A stretch of DNA of 64,000 bases from DATMRF01 sp035566435 (GTDB taxonomy: Bacteria > Verrucomicrobiota > Verrucomicrobiia > Limisphaerales > UBA8199): NCBI GenBank assembly GCA_035566435.1, contig DATMRF010000045.1:1-64000 (forward strand), written 5' to 3'. Of this stretch, positions 50,890 to 59,778 are shown piece after piece. The notes beneath the pieces were generated by a model that searched no databases, was not told the DNA's origin, and saw only the letters and a program-made list of their open reading frames with translations. How positions within the stretch are numbered: position 1 is the stretch's first letter; the number at the start of each line of letters is the position of its first letter. The translations under genes were made by a program, and so were the position numbers.

Positions 50890-52059
50890 TCAGTGGTTTT
50901 CCCCGCCTTCCCTGCGGGCCGCGTCCGCCGCTTCCGCCAGGTCGGTGAGCACGGCGAAGAACTCGGACGACTGGCCTCGGAACAAGCCGGTGTCCGTCAG
51001 GAACTTGACCGCGCCCATAGCAGCGCCGTGGGTCTCGGTCGGGCGAATGATGGAACAGGCCGGGAATTTCCGGTCCAGGAACACGGTCGGCTCGGGCATG
51101 ATGAGATTCGTCGAGAAATCTTCACCCCCGAACGGGGCGGAATTCAGGTCTGGAAACACCAGTCCGTTGGTCGGATCGGTTAGCGGCGGCGCATTGCCTG
51201 CTTTGTCCTGCCAGGTCTGAAAGTGCATGGTTTCAGTCGGCCCGATGCTGAGCAGGATGAGCAACACCTCGCGATGGGTCACTCGTTGCGCCAAAGACGG
51301 GTACAGACTGGTGCCGCCTTGCTCGATCATGGCGAAATGAAACCCTGCGGTGTTGGCAATGGCCTGCAGGTGGTTCGCAGGCGCAAGGTCAGCGTTGGTT
51401 CGGGGGATGGCCGGAAACTGCCCTGCCATCAGGCCAGGGACCGCTTGCGGAAGGGTGTCGCCAAAATCCGGGTTCTTCGTGCGGCTGCGGTACCGAGTCC
51501 ACCAACTCGTATCGACACTGAGTTGCATGAGATTCGTGAGGCGGCCGATTTGCTGCGCGCCGGTCGCCTTGCTGCTGGGCAGGGTGCGGAACCGATCCAA
51601 ATTGGCCGGCGCCATGCCGTGCGACGCCAGGTACGCGTTGATGAACGAGAAGTGGGTAAACTCGTCCTCGGTGTTGTCGTGGATGTACTGGGCCATATCA
51701 GAATCCAGCACCCCCAGTGATGCGGTGTAAGCTGGATTTCCGGTTCCGCCGGGGACTTCGCTGTCCTGGACGCCTCCCAGTTCGTTGTATTGTTGCCACG
51801 CATCGGTTTCCAGAATTTCGGCAGCCGACAAGAAGCGCAGGATCGCTGCGTCTCCCGGGGTAAGCCCGTCACTGGCTTCGGCCCTGTTGGGCAGAAGTCC
51901 GACCGCAACGGCGCCTGCGCCTACAGCGAGCCCCTGCTGCAAGAAGGAACGGCGGCTGACAGCGCCTTCCGACGGTTTGTTCTTCTCGTTCAGCGATTTA
52001 CTGCTGTTTGAGAACTTGTCCCTTGCCAACCCTTTCGTTTGGTTTCTAACGTTTTTCAT
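50890..52059 (-). CDS. Tat-exported ferritin-like domain protein
   Basis: A 389-residue protein with a twin-arginine signal (SRRSFLQQGLAVGAGAVAVG). The mature part has ferritin-like helices: RFLSAAEILETDAWQQYNEL, TEDEFTHFSFINAYL and REVLLILLSIGPTETMHFQTW, in which Glu and His residues are spaced as carboxylate-bridged di-metal ligands. AGGAGA lies 9 nt before the ATG. Similar exported ferritin-like proteins are frequent in soil bacteria with unknown function. A terminator follows. Confidence 0.88.
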   Translation of the reverse strand: MKNVRNQTKGLARDKFSNSSKSLNEKNKPSEGAVSRRSFLQQGLAVGAGAVAVGLLPNRAEASDGLTPGDAAILRFLSAAEILETDAWQQYNELGGVQDSEVPGGTGNPAYTASLGVLDSDMAQYIHDNTEDEFTHFSFINAYLASHGMAPANLDRFRTLPSSKATGAQQIGRLTNLMQLSVDTSWWTRYRSRTKNPDFGDTLPQAVPGLMAGQFPAIPRTNADLAPANHLQAIANTAGFHFAMIEQGGTSLYPSLAQRVTHREVLLILLSIGPTETMHFQTWQDKAGNAPPLTDPTNGLVFPDLNSAPFGGEDFSTNLIMPEPTVFLDRKFPACSIIRPTETHGAAMGAVKFLTDTGLFRGQSSEFFAVLTDLAEAADAARREGGENH

Positions 52060-52462
52060 AACTTCAGTCTCCTAACTTGGGTTTTTGTTTTCTCGCCCCC
52101 CAAAGAGTAAGAGGCCCCGCCGGCGAATTTGTTCCCGGAAAGGAATTCCCCTCGCCCCACCTGCGAGGAGAATTCCGGGCACGGTCCCAAAGAGCGACTG
52201 TCAATCAACTGCAGAGTCGGTAACGACGCAACGCGGCAAAGCCGGAACTGAGGAGCTTCGGACGCGGATCGTGGGTATAGCGCAGGTTTCTCTTCAGCCA
52301 TTCGCGAAATCCTGAAATCCGTGGTCAACAGCCCAACGAAGGCATTTCCCGACCGCTTGCGAAAAGGTTGGACTAATCGAGCCACGAAGAGCTTTGACAA
52401 AGGACCCGCGTTTTGGAGAGACTTCCGGCGGCCGTTTCACCGGCTCATTAGAGCGCGAACCT
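52060..52462. other. 403-bp intergenic space with one inverted repeat
   Basis: GGAATTCCCCTCGC (52143-52155) and GCGAGGAGAATTCC (52163-52176) form an imperfect hairpin. Otherwise there is no gene or clear site. It separates the divergent ferritin-like gene and the isomerase operon, so promoters for both must lie here. Confidence 0.5.
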
Positions 52463-53377
52463 ATGAAACTTGGATTCTTTACCGCGATATTGCCGGACCT
52501 GTCGTTCGAACAGGTGCTCGAATTCGCTGCACGCAATCATTTCTCCTGCCTGGAAGTGGCGTGCTGGCCAGCGGGCAAGGCGGGGCGCAAATTCGCGGGC
52601 GTCAGCCACATCGACGTCACGGGTTTGACCCAGGCGCGCGCGGATGACCTCAACGCGCTATGCGAACGCCACGGAGTTGACCTTTCCGCGCTGGGTTACT
52701 ACCCGAACCCGCTGGATCCGGAGCCAGCCATTTCGAAAAAGGCGGTCGAGCATTTTAAGAAGGTCATCCTCGCCGCCGCGAAACTCGGGTTGAACAACGC
52801 CAACACGTTTGTAGGCCGGGACTGGACCAAAACGGTGGACGAGAACTGGCCGCGGTTCCTCAAAGTGTGGAAGCCCATCGTTGCGTTCGCGGAAGATCAT
52901 GGCATCAAGGTCGGAATCGAGAATTGCCCAATGCTGTTCACCCAGGATGAATGGCCCGGCGGCAAGAACCTCGCCACGACGCCGGTCATCTGGCGGCGGA
53001 TGTTTAGTGACATCCCGTCGAAAAATTTCGGGCTTAATTATGACCCGTCGCATTTTGTGCTGCAACAAATGGACCCGCTGAGCCCGTTACAGGAGTTCAA
53101 GAGCAAGCTGTTCCATATGCACGCCAAAGACATGACCCTGCATCCGGAGCGGCTCAACGAAGTGGGTGTTTTTGCGGTGCCAAAGGAATGGCACACCCCG
53201 CGGATCCCGGGGTTTGGCGGGATTGACTGGGCCAAATTCATGGCGGTGCTTTACGAGATCGGCTATGGAGGCGCGCTGTGCATCGAAGTCGAGGACGACA
53301 CGTTTGGAAAAACACTCGAGAGAAGGAAGCAAGCCCTGCGAGTCGCGAAGAGCGTGCTCGCGACGTTTTTTGGGTAA
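52463..53377 (+). CDS. Cytoplasmic sugar phosphate isomerase/epimerase
   Basis: A 304-residue AP_endonuc_2-type TIM barrel without signal peptide. Motifs are EQVLEFAARNHFSCLEVACW, VGIENCPMLF (metal-binding Glu), LNYDPSHFVLQQMDP, KLFHMHAKDM and GALCIEVEDDTFG. Start chosen at ATG 52463 (MKLGFFTAIL); the in-frame upstream ATG at 52394 precedes non-conserved text. Eight nt separate it from deoC, so the pair probably works in one sugar pathway. The substrate is unknown. Confidence 0.9.
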   Translation: MKLGFFTAILPDLSFEQVLEFAARNHFSCLEVACWPAGKAGRKFAGVSHIDVTGLTQARADDLNALCERHGVDLSALGYYPNPLDPEPAISKKAVEHFKKVILAAAKLGLNNANTFVGRDWTKTVDENWPRFLKVWKPIVAFAEDHGIKVGIENCPMLFTQDEWPGGKNLATTPVIWRRMFSDIPSKNFGLNYDPSHFVLQQMDPLSPLQEFKSKLFHMHAKDMTLHPERLNEVGVFAVPKEWHTPRIPGFGGIDWAKFMAVLYEIGYGGALCIEVEDDTFGKTLERRKQALRVAKSVLATFFG

Positions 53378-53385
53378 AGGTTGTT

Positions 53386-54180
53386 ATGCGTTACACCTAT
53401 GAAGAACTCGCCGGGATGATCGACCATTCGTTGCTGCATCCGACGATGACGGACCAGGAACTCGATGATGGCTGCCGGCTGGCGGCCCGGTACGGCGTCG
53501 CCTCGGTCTGCATCAAGCCTTATTACGTCAAACGTGCCGCGAAACTGCTTAGCCGGACAGGAGTCAAGGTGGGAGCTGTCATCGGTTTCCCCCACGGCAA
53601 CAGCACGACAGAAAGCAAGCGCTATGAAACCGAGCTGGCCTGCCGCGATGGGGCGGTCGAGATCGACATGGTCATCAACATCGGCAAGGCGTTGAGCGGC
53701 GACTGGGAGTACGTCGAACGGGATATCCGAGCCGTAACGGTCGAGGCACACCTGCACGACACGAAGGTGAAGGTTATCTTCGAGAACGATTACCTGGCCA
53801 AAGGCGGCGCCGGGTTGAGCAGCAAGGCTTTCAAGATCAAACTATGCCAACTCGCTGAACGCGCCCGGGCCGATTGGATTAAAACCTCAACCGGCTATGG
53901 GTTCGTCAAAGGGCCGGACGGCAAATACAGTTACCAAGGCGCCACGGAAGCGGACCTGAAGTTGATGCGAGCGAATGTCTCACGCCGGGTGCAGGTGAAG
54001 GCAGCGGGCGGCGTGCGCGATTTGGACGGGTTGATGCGGGTGCGCGATTTGGGCGCAACGCGGTGCGGTGCCACGGCGACAGCGGCGATGTTGGAGGAAT
54101 ACCAGCGCCGTGCAGAGGCAGAGGAAGCGGGCAAAGGCCGGAAGGCCAAAAGGACCACGCTCGGGACAGGCGGCTATTGA
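53386..54180 (+). CDS. deoC: Deoxyribose-phosphate aldolase
   Basis: A 264-residue class I aldolase that splits 2-deoxyribose-5-phosphate into glyceraldehyde-3-phosphate and acetaldehyde. Signatures are DHSLLHPTMTDQEL, VIGFPHGNSTTESKRYE, EIDMVINIGKALSGDW and the Schiff-base lysine in WIKTSTGYGF. A second lysine lies in VQVKAAGGVRDL. A basic C-terminal tail (GKGRKAKRTTLG) extends past the usual fold. AAAGG lies 5 nt upstream of ATG 53386. The pairing with an isomerase suggests use in deoxysugar or related catabolism. Confidence 0.93.
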   Translation: MRYTYEELAGMIDHSLLHPTMTDQELDDGCRLAARYGVASVCIKPYYVKRAAKLLSRTGVKVGAVIGFPHGNSTTESKRYETELACRDGAVEIDMVINIGKALSGDWEYVERDIRAVTVEAHLHDTKVKVIFENDYLAKGGAGLSSKAFKIKLCQLAERARADWIKTSTGYGFVKGPDGKYSYQGATEADLKLMRANVSRRVQVKAAGGVRDLDGLMRVRDLGATRCGATATAAMLEEYQRRAEAEEAGKGRKAKRTTLGTGGY

Positions 54181-54233
54181 GGGCGAAGGCAGAATTCCTT
54201 GACCAACTGGAACTCGGCTCTATTGTTCAGGCC

Positions 54234-55688
54234 GTGTTGAAAACCAGTGCAGTCACTTTGATGACGATGGCCATGCTGGCCGGCGGTCAGGCCGCCGAAC
54301 CGGAGCGGTCGGTGATCCAGATCGCCACGTACGCCCAGCAACCCGTGTGGGATGCTCCCTGGCGATTCGAAGCAGTGCGGGCCCTGGGCGGCTCCGGCTT
54401 TGTGATCAAAGGGAAACGCATCATGACCAATGCGCACGTGGTCAGCTGGGGCCGCGAAATCATTGTGCGCCGTTACCAGGACCCCAGGCCTTACGTAGCG
54501 GAGGTGGAGTATGTCGGCCATGACTGTGATTTGGCGGTCCTGACGGTTAAAGACGAAGGTTTCTTCGACAAGCTCGAACCGCTCGAATTGGGTGAGCTGC
54601 CGAAAGTGCGGTCGGCCGTCGTCACTTACGGCTATCCGGCAGGAGGCGAGGAAATCTCCTACACGCGCGGGGTCGTGTCGCGGATCGAGCTAGAAACCTA
54701 CGCCCATATCGGCAACCGCCGCTTGCTCAGCGTGCAGACGGATGCGGCGATCAACCCGGGTAACAGCGGGGGCCCGGTCATCCAGGATGACAAAGTAGTG
54801 GGGGTCGCGTTCCAGGGGATGCCCGGGTTGGAGAACGCCGGTTTCTTTATTCCAACGCCCATCATTGAGCATTTCCTTAAGGACATCGAAAACAAGCATT
54901 ACGACGGTTTTCCGAACGCGGGCCTGCGGGTCGTAGCCCTCGAGAATCCCGCTTACCGCAGTTTGCTCAAGCTGCCGGACGACAACCTGGGCGCGCGCAT
55001 TGACGGCATCCTGCCCATCCCGAGCGCCGAAAAGGTGTTCCGAGTTGATGATGTGCTGCAGCGCATCGGTGAATTCCCGGTAGCCGATGACGGCACCATT
55101 CTTTACCAGGGCAACCGGCTCTCCGCCGCGCTGGCCTTCCAAATGGCGCAAAACGGCGAAAATGTTGCGGTAAAAATCTGGCGCGACGGGAAGGCGATAG
55201 ACGTTTCGGTCGAGGTGCAGGTGTACGAAGGAGACCGGACGGCCGGCTACCAGTACGACACGCTACCCCGTTACCTGGTGTATGGCGGCCTGGTGTTTAC
55301 GCCTCTGAGCCTGGATTACCTGCGCACCCTTGGGCGCGCCGCTCCCACTGAAGGCCCGGCGGGAGAGTTGTACTACGAGCTCTACTACCGGCGATACGAA
55401 AGTCCGGCGACCGCGAGGCCCGAGCCCATTGTCCTGGCCTCAGTGCTGCCGGACGCGGTCAACGCCAACGTCGCGGTCCGCGGGCGGGCACTGGTCGATA
55501 ACATCAACGGGATCAAAATCAACAAGCTGGAGGACGCCGCGCGCGCCTTCGAGAACGGCACCAATGCCTATGATCGGATTGAGTTCACTTCGCACGGCAG
55601 CTTCGAATGCCTCGACCGCGCGGAGGTGGGGAAGGCCGCTTCGCGGATTCTCGCAAACTACCGCATCGCAAGCGACAGGCGTTTATGA
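54234..55688 (+). CDS. Exported trypsin-like serine protease with PDZ region (HtrA/Deg-like)
   Basis: A 484-residue protein with a short signal peptide (SAVTLMTMAMLAGGQAA). The trypsin-like domain has an intact triad: His68 in MTNAHVVS, Asp99 in GHDCDLAVL and Ser178 in NPGNSGGPVI. Two weak PDZ-like regions follow (about residues 260-330 and 380-470, for example FRVDDVLQRIGEFPV). Start taken at GTG 54234; an ATG at 54258 is an alternative. Its stop overlaps the start of a paralogue (ATGA), so the two are translationally coupled. Role: periplasmic protein quality control or specific cleavage. Confidence 0.9.
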   Translation: MLKTSAVTLMTMAMLAGGQAAEPERSVIQIATYAQQPVWDAPWRFEAVRALGGSGFVIKGKRIMTNAHVVSWGREIIVRRYQDPRPYVAEVEYVGHDCDLAVLTVKDEGFFDKLEPLELGELPKVRSAVVTYGYPAGGEEISYTRGVVSRIELETYAHIGNRRLLSVQTDAAINPGNSGGPVIQDDKVVGVAFQGMPGLENAGFFIPTPIIEHFLKDIENKHYDGFPNAGLRVVALENPAYRSLLKLPDDNLGARIDGILPIPSAEKVFRVDDVLQRIGEFPVADDGTILYQGNRLSAALAFQMAQNGENVAVKIWRDGKAIDVSVEVQVYEGDRTAGYQYDTLPRYLVYGGLVFTPLSLDYLRTLGRAAPTEGPAGELYYELYYRRYESPATARPEPIVLASVLPDAVNANVAVRGRALVDNINGIKINKLEDAARAFENGTNAYDRIEFTSHGSFECLDRAEVGKAASRILANYRIASDRRL

Positions 55689-57190
55689 GGATTTTTCCTA
55701 AAATCGAGCAAGCGTGGAGGCTGGCCGTCCTCGCCGTGCTGCTCAGCTTACTACCGGTGCCGGCTCAGGCGCAGAGCCGGAAGGAGCCATCCGCCTGGGA
55801 GGCTTCCGTTGTGACCGTGGAGGTGTCGCGCAAGCAATACGACTACTACCAACCCTGGACCTCGAAGGACGTGCGCGTGCAGAAGCCGGGCCTCGTAGTG
55901 GGCGAGCGGCAGATTCTCACGACCGCGGATGAATTGTTCAACCGCACCCTCGTGCGGGTGCAGAAACACGGCCGGGGCCAATGGTGGGTGGCTGAAGTGG
56001 CGTGGATTGATTACCATGCGAACCTCGCGCTCGTAACGACCACGGAGCCGGAATTTTGGCGCGGCCTCAAGCCAGCGGCTCTTGGCGGTGCGATTCCAGC
56101 CGAAGGCACGCTGCAAATCCTGCGCTGGCGAGCGGGCAACCTCGAAAACCGCAAAGCCGAGTTCACGCAATTCGCCGTGCGCGAGGGCCAGTTGGCCGCG
56201 ATCAACCAGGCGGTGCTCGAAGCGGACTCCGACATTCAGAGCGCGGGTTGGGGCGAACCTGTCGTCGCCAACTCGCATGTGGTGGGCCTGCTAAGCGCGC
56301 AGGACGGGCGGAGCTGCATCGCCATACCGGCCTCGTTTATAAAGTTCAACCTCGACGCGCACAAACGGGGCGAATACCAGGGCCTGGGCTACTTTCACTT
56401 CTATTGGCAGCCGGCGCAGAATCCGGCTTCGCTGGCCCGGTTGAAACTCACGGGCGAACCGCGCGGGGTCATCGTCATCCAGGTGCCTCCGCGGCCCGAT
56501 GGCGGGGAACAGGTGCTCAAAACACAGGACATCATTTTGCGCGTTGACGGCTTTGACCTGGACATCCAAGGGGATTACGAGGACCCCGAATATGGCCACC
56601 TGATGCTCGAGAACCTCGCGACGCGCCAGAGGCAGGCGGGCGACAACGTGAAGATGCAAATCTGGCGCGAGGGCAAACCGATGGAGGTCAGCTACCGCCT
56701 GCCCAAGTATGAATACTCGAGCTCGCTGGTACCGTTTGGCACGTACGATCAGGAGCCGGAATACATGATTGTCGGCGGCCTGGTTTTCCAGCCTCTGACC
56801 GATTCTTATTTGCAGAGCTGGGGCACGGATTGGAGACGCCGCGCACCCTTTCGGCTTTACCATTACCGGGACGAGCCTGCAACGAAAGAGCGTTCCGCGC
56901 TGGTGCTGCTTTCACAGGTGCTCCCGGACGCTTACAACATCGGTTACCAGGAACAGAAATACCTGGTGGTGGACAAGGTCAACGGCCAGCGCATCAACCG
57001 GCTGCCCGACCTGCGGCAGGCCCTGGAGAAGCCCCTGAATGGCTACCATGTGATCGAGTTTGTGCAGAGCGATTCACTCCGACGCCTGGTGCTTCGCGCG
57101 GACGGGAACGAGCAGGAGGCCACTACGCGCATCCTGAAGCGTTACCACATCAACCAGCCGTTTCAGCTTGCGGAGGACGCAAAGCGATAG
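55685..57190 (+). CDS. Paralogous HtrA-like protein with all triad residues replaced (pseudoprotease)
   Basis: A 501-residue exported protein (signal LAVLAVLLSLLPVPAQA). It aligns end to end with the upstream protease, including the tail pattern VLLSQVLPDAYNIGYQ against VLASVLPDAVNANVA. At the catalytic positions it has Asp82 (ILTTADELF for the His motif), Asn113 (YHANLALV for the Asp motif) and Trp189 (SAGWGEPVV for GNSGGPVI). It therefore cannot be a serine protease. PDZ-like parts are kept. It may be a regulatory or scaffolding partner of the active enzyme. Confidence 0.88.
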   Translation: MRIFPKIEQAWRLAVLAVLLSLLPVPAQAQSRKEPSAWEASVVTVEVSRKQYDYYQPWTSKDVRVQKPGLVVGERQILTTADELFNRTLVRVQKHGRGQWWVAEVAWIDYHANLALVTTTEPEFWRGLKPAALGGAIPAEGTLQILRWRAGNLENRKAEFTQFAVREGQLAAINQAVLEADSDIQSAGWGEPVVANSHVVGLLSAQDGRSCIAIPASFIKFNLDAHKRGEYQGLGYFHFYWQPAQNPASLARLKLTGEPRGVIVIQVPPRPDGGEQVLKTQDIILRVDGFDLDIQGDYEDPEYGHLMLENLATRQRQAGDNVKMQIWREGKPMEVSYRLPKYEYSSSLVPFGTYDQEPEYMIVGGLVFQPLTDSYLQSWGTDWRRRAPFRLYHYRDEPATKERSALVLLSQVLPDAYNIGYQEQKYLVVDKVNGQRINRLPDLRQALEKPLNGYHVIEFVQSDSLRRLVLRADGNEQEATTRILKRYHINQPFQLAEDAKR

Positions 57191-57379
57191 TCGGGGAAGG
57201 ACCCGCGTTTGCGCGACGCTCCGGCAGGCGAGCAAGCGCGCGAAGAAGAGGAAGAGAAAGAGGACGAGATGAAGCGCTACGGTAGTTTGGTTCACGATGA
57301 TTCGCAGAATTCAGTTGGCAAACGCGCGGATGGGGCGTAGATAGGAATCGTTCTTTGAAAGCGATGGACCGGGTGTCCA

Positions 57380-57552
57380 TCCCAGTCACAGTCAAGCGTC
57401 AGGGAACCCCGTGAGAATCGGGGACGGTTGCGCCACTGTAACGGGCTACAAGCTCCCACCCGCAAGGGGTTTTGCGGCAGGGCCACTGGTTTTCTCGGAA
57501 ACCGGGAAGGCGGGAGCAAGGTTTCATGCCCGAAGTCAGGATATCAGTTTGG
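57380..57552 (+). promoter_or_regulatory. Cobalamin (B12) riboswitch
   Basis: The conserved core is present in order: AGGGAACCCCGTGAGAATC at 57401 onward, CGGGGACGG, GCGCCACTGTAACGGG, GGCAGGGCCACTGG, AAACCGGGAAGGCGGGAGC, and the closing CCCGAAGTCAGGATATCAG ending near 57548. This matches the Rfam Cobalamin layout, including the GCCACTG and GGGAAGGC kissing-loop support. It lies about 250 nt before the secreted-protein gene at 57799 and no other gene start intervenes. Hairpins (CCCGC...GCGGG near 57570, TTCTC...GAGAA near 57590) follow and could form the expression platform. B12 would be expected to repress the genes behind it. Confidence 0.93.
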
Positions 57553-57798
57553 CTGTGCTCGTCGTGGTCCCGCCTCGCGCGGGGCCAACTTCTCCGTCAA
57601 GAGAAGGATGAGGCCAGCCCGGCGCGTGGGTGCGCGGCGGGATTCGTCGAATGCCTTCATTCTCCGATTTGCCGGGGCGTGAAGGTTTTGTGTTTAGTGG
57701 AGGCGCGCTTCCACGCGCAAGAAATCTTCAGTCCCCACGCTGGTCTCTCAATTATTAACCTGCTCTGCATCGTTGCGGGGCTTTTGAAAGATCAGTCT

Positions 57799-58743
57799 AT
57801 GCTTAAACTCCGTATGTTCGTAATGGCCACGGCCGGGTGTTGGATGGTTTCAGCCGTCTCTGCGGCAACTCTCACTGAGGATTTTTCCGTCGACCCGCTC
57901 CAAAGGGGGTGGCAGAGCTTCGGCGTGGCCAGCCTGTTCCAGTGGGACTCGACAAACCATAACCTCGCCGTTACCTGGGATTCCTCAAAAACCAACAGTT
58001 ATTTTTACCATTCGCTCGGCACGATCCTCACCACCAATGACGCCTTCAGCCTCGATTTCGACTTGCAATTGCGTCAGGCCGAGGCCGCGAGCTACGGTTC
58101 CGAGCTGGCGGTGGGCTTCCTCCAATTGTCCGATGCCACCAGCGCAGCTTTTCTCCGCACCAGCGGCACCTCGCCCAATGTGGCTGAGTTTGACTATTTC
58201 CCACCCAGCTTGGGCGAACCCTCCATCGACGCAACGTTGATTGATAGGAGCAACAACTTTTATTTCAGATACGCCACGGCGCCGCTAAACGTCGGCCAGA
58301 CGTACCACATCCGGCTGTCGCATGGAGCCGGCGGGACGACGCTCAGCGGCGAAGTACTCACCAATGGGCAGCCTTACACGACGCTAACGAACATTTATGG
58401 CGCAACCTCGGCCGACTTCCGCCTCGACGTCGTTGCGTTGGCGAGCTATCAGGACGACGGGTTCGGCGACACCCTCCTGGCGCAAGGCACAGTGGATAAT
58501 CTTGTAGTGACGCTGCCGCCGCCGCCAGTTCAGAGCTTTACTGGAGTTTTCAGCAATGGTTTTTGGCAGGGGCAATTCATGAGCCAAAGCAACTGGATTT
58601 ACACCCTCGAGCGGACAACGGACTTCCGCGTTTGGGCCGCGACGTCGGTGGCTACTCCAGGCAACGGCGCGACGGTGGTTTTGCAGGATGCGAGCCCGGC
58701 GAACAGGGCAGTATTTTACCGGGTCCGAGCGGAACGGCCATGA
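57799..58743 (+). CDS. Secreted beta-sandwich protein under B12 riboswitch control
   Basis: A 314-residue protein with a signal peptide (MLKLRMFVMATAGCWMVSAV, cleaved after VSAA). Residues about 25-225 look like a LamG/concanavalin-like carbohydrate-binding sandwich (LTEDFSVDPLQRGWQSFG, FSLDFDLQLRQAEAAS, TYHIRLSHGAGGTTLSGEVL). The last 80 residues form the phylum-typical C-terminal domain (WIYTLERTTDFRVWAATS, VFYRVRAERP). GAAAG lies 8 nt before ATG 57799; the longer in-frame ORF from 57472 runs through the riboswitch and is rejected. There is no enzyme motif. Riboswitch control suggests a role in cobalamin capture or use at the cell surface. Confidence 0.85.
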   Translation: MLKLRMFVMATAGCWMVSAVSAATLTEDFSVDPLQRGWQSFGVASLFQWDSTNHNLAVTWDSSKTNSYFYHSLGTILTTNDAFSLDFDLQLRQAEAASYGSELAVGFLQLSDATSAAFLRTSGTSPNVAEFDYFPPSLGEPSIDATLIDRSNNFYFRYATAPLNVGQTYHIRLSHGAGGTTLSGEVLTNGQPYTTLTNIYGATSADFRLDVVALASYQDDGFGDTLLAQGTVDNLVVTLPPPPVQSFTGVFSNGFWQGQFMSQSNWIYTLERTTDFRVWAATSVATPGNGATVVLQDASPANRAVFYRVRAERP

Positions 58744-58828
58744 GAGCTGTCAACAAGAGCCTGGGGGCGCGGGACGCGGGTCGAGGGGCGCCTCAACGCC
58801 TAACCTGCGCAGCTCCCACCCTCGCTAG

Positions 58829-58922
58829 TAGCGCAGGTTTTCAAACCTGCGGACACCCGCGCCACTTCGACGCCCTGCCGACTTGGAAGTCGGCGATACG
58901 GCAGGTTTGGAAACCTGCGCTA
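58829..58922. repeat. Inverted repeat of the TAGCGCAGGTTT family inside the operon
   Basis: Two 22-nt arms (58829-58850 and 58901-58922, starting TAGCGCAGGTTT and ending in its complement) match with one mismatch. The centre has GGAAGTCGGCGATACGGC. It lies between the secreted-protein gene and the pseudopilin gene and could form a stable hairpin in their shared transcript. Confidence 0.75.
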
Positions 58923-58958
58923 CGGCCACTACTGTCGCGACACTGTCAAAGGGGTGAA

Positions 58959-59738
58959 ATGGTGGGGTTAAGCCCTCGTCGCCGAGTTTGGACTCAGAAA
59001 CCTAGGGGCGGCAAGGGCGGGTTTTCGCTGGTTGAACTCCTAGTGGTGATCGCGCTTATCGCGGTCCTGGCGGCGCTGTTGTTGCCTGGGCTGCGGCGCA
59101 GCCAGGCCTCGGCCGAGCGGGCGCAATGCGTCAACAACCTGCGGCAGCTAGGCCTGGCGACACAGATGTACTGGGATGATAACAACGGCGCCTCCTTTCG
59201 CTGGGAACTCGGGCTGACCAACGGGGGCCGACTCTATTGGTTTGGTTGGCTGCAGGACGGCGCCGAAGGCCAGCGTGAGTATGATGCCAGTCCGGGGGCG
59301 CTCTACCCCTATTTGCGGGGACACAGCGTCGGAATTTGTCCGTCGCTCAACTACTCGATGGCCCAGTTCAAGTTGAAGGCGACCGGGGCGGCTTATGGTT
59401 ATGGCTACAACCGTTTTCTTTCCGCCGCGAACGGCCAGAATGCGCTCGCCATCAGCAAGGTTCAAAATGTCTCCAGCGTGGTGCTGTTCGCCGATGCAGC
59501 GCAGGTCAACGATTTTCAGCCGCCGGCGTCCAGAGACCATCCCATGCTTGAGGAGTGGTATTACGTGGACACCACAACGAACTATCCGAACGGCCATTTT
59601 CGTCACGCTGGGAAGGCGAACGTGATTTTTTGTGATAGCCACGTGGCGGGCGAGAAACCCGTTCCAGGCTCGGTGGACCGGCGGCTGCCCAACCAGTTTG
59701 TTGGGCGGTTGCGTACGGAGATCCTGGTGTTGCCGTAA
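58959..59738 (+). CDS. Prepilin-type N-terminal cleavage/methylation protein (pseudopilin)
   Basis: A 259-residue type II secretion/type IV pilin-like protein. GGKGGFSLVELLVVIALIAV contains the prepilin peptidase site (G before FSLVE) and the conserved Glu5. The helix runs through AALLLPGLRRSQASAERAQC. The remainder has features of the large PVC pseudopilin family: NNLRQLGLATQMYWDDNNG, YGYNRFLSA, VLFADAAQVND and GHFRHAGKANVIFCDSHVA. AGGGGTG lies upstream of ATG 58959. It follows the riboswitch-linked secreted gene, 215 bp later, with a repeat between. It is probably part of the same B12-controlled unit. Confidence 0.9.
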   Translation: MVGLSPRRRVWTQKPRGGKGGFSLVELLVVIALIAVLAALLLPGLRRSQASAERAQCVNNLRQLGLATQMYWDDNNGASFRWELGLTNGGRLYWFGWLQDGAEGQREYDASPGALYPYLRGHSVGICPSLNYSMAQFKLKATGAAYGYGYNRFLSAANGQNALAISKVQNVSSVVLFADAAQVNDFQPPASRDHPMLEEWYYVDTTTNYPNGHFRHAGKANVIFCDSHVAGEKPVPGSVDRRLPNQFVGRLRTEILVLP

Positions 59739-59778
59739 ACGGCGCGCCGGGAGCCCGAGCATAAAAGATGAGGGTGGC

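Noticed and set aside
57472..57798. N-terminal extension of the secreted protein starting at 57472
   Set aside because: It would translate through the cobalamin riboswitch core; the ATG at 57799 has a signal peptide and a ribosome-binding site.
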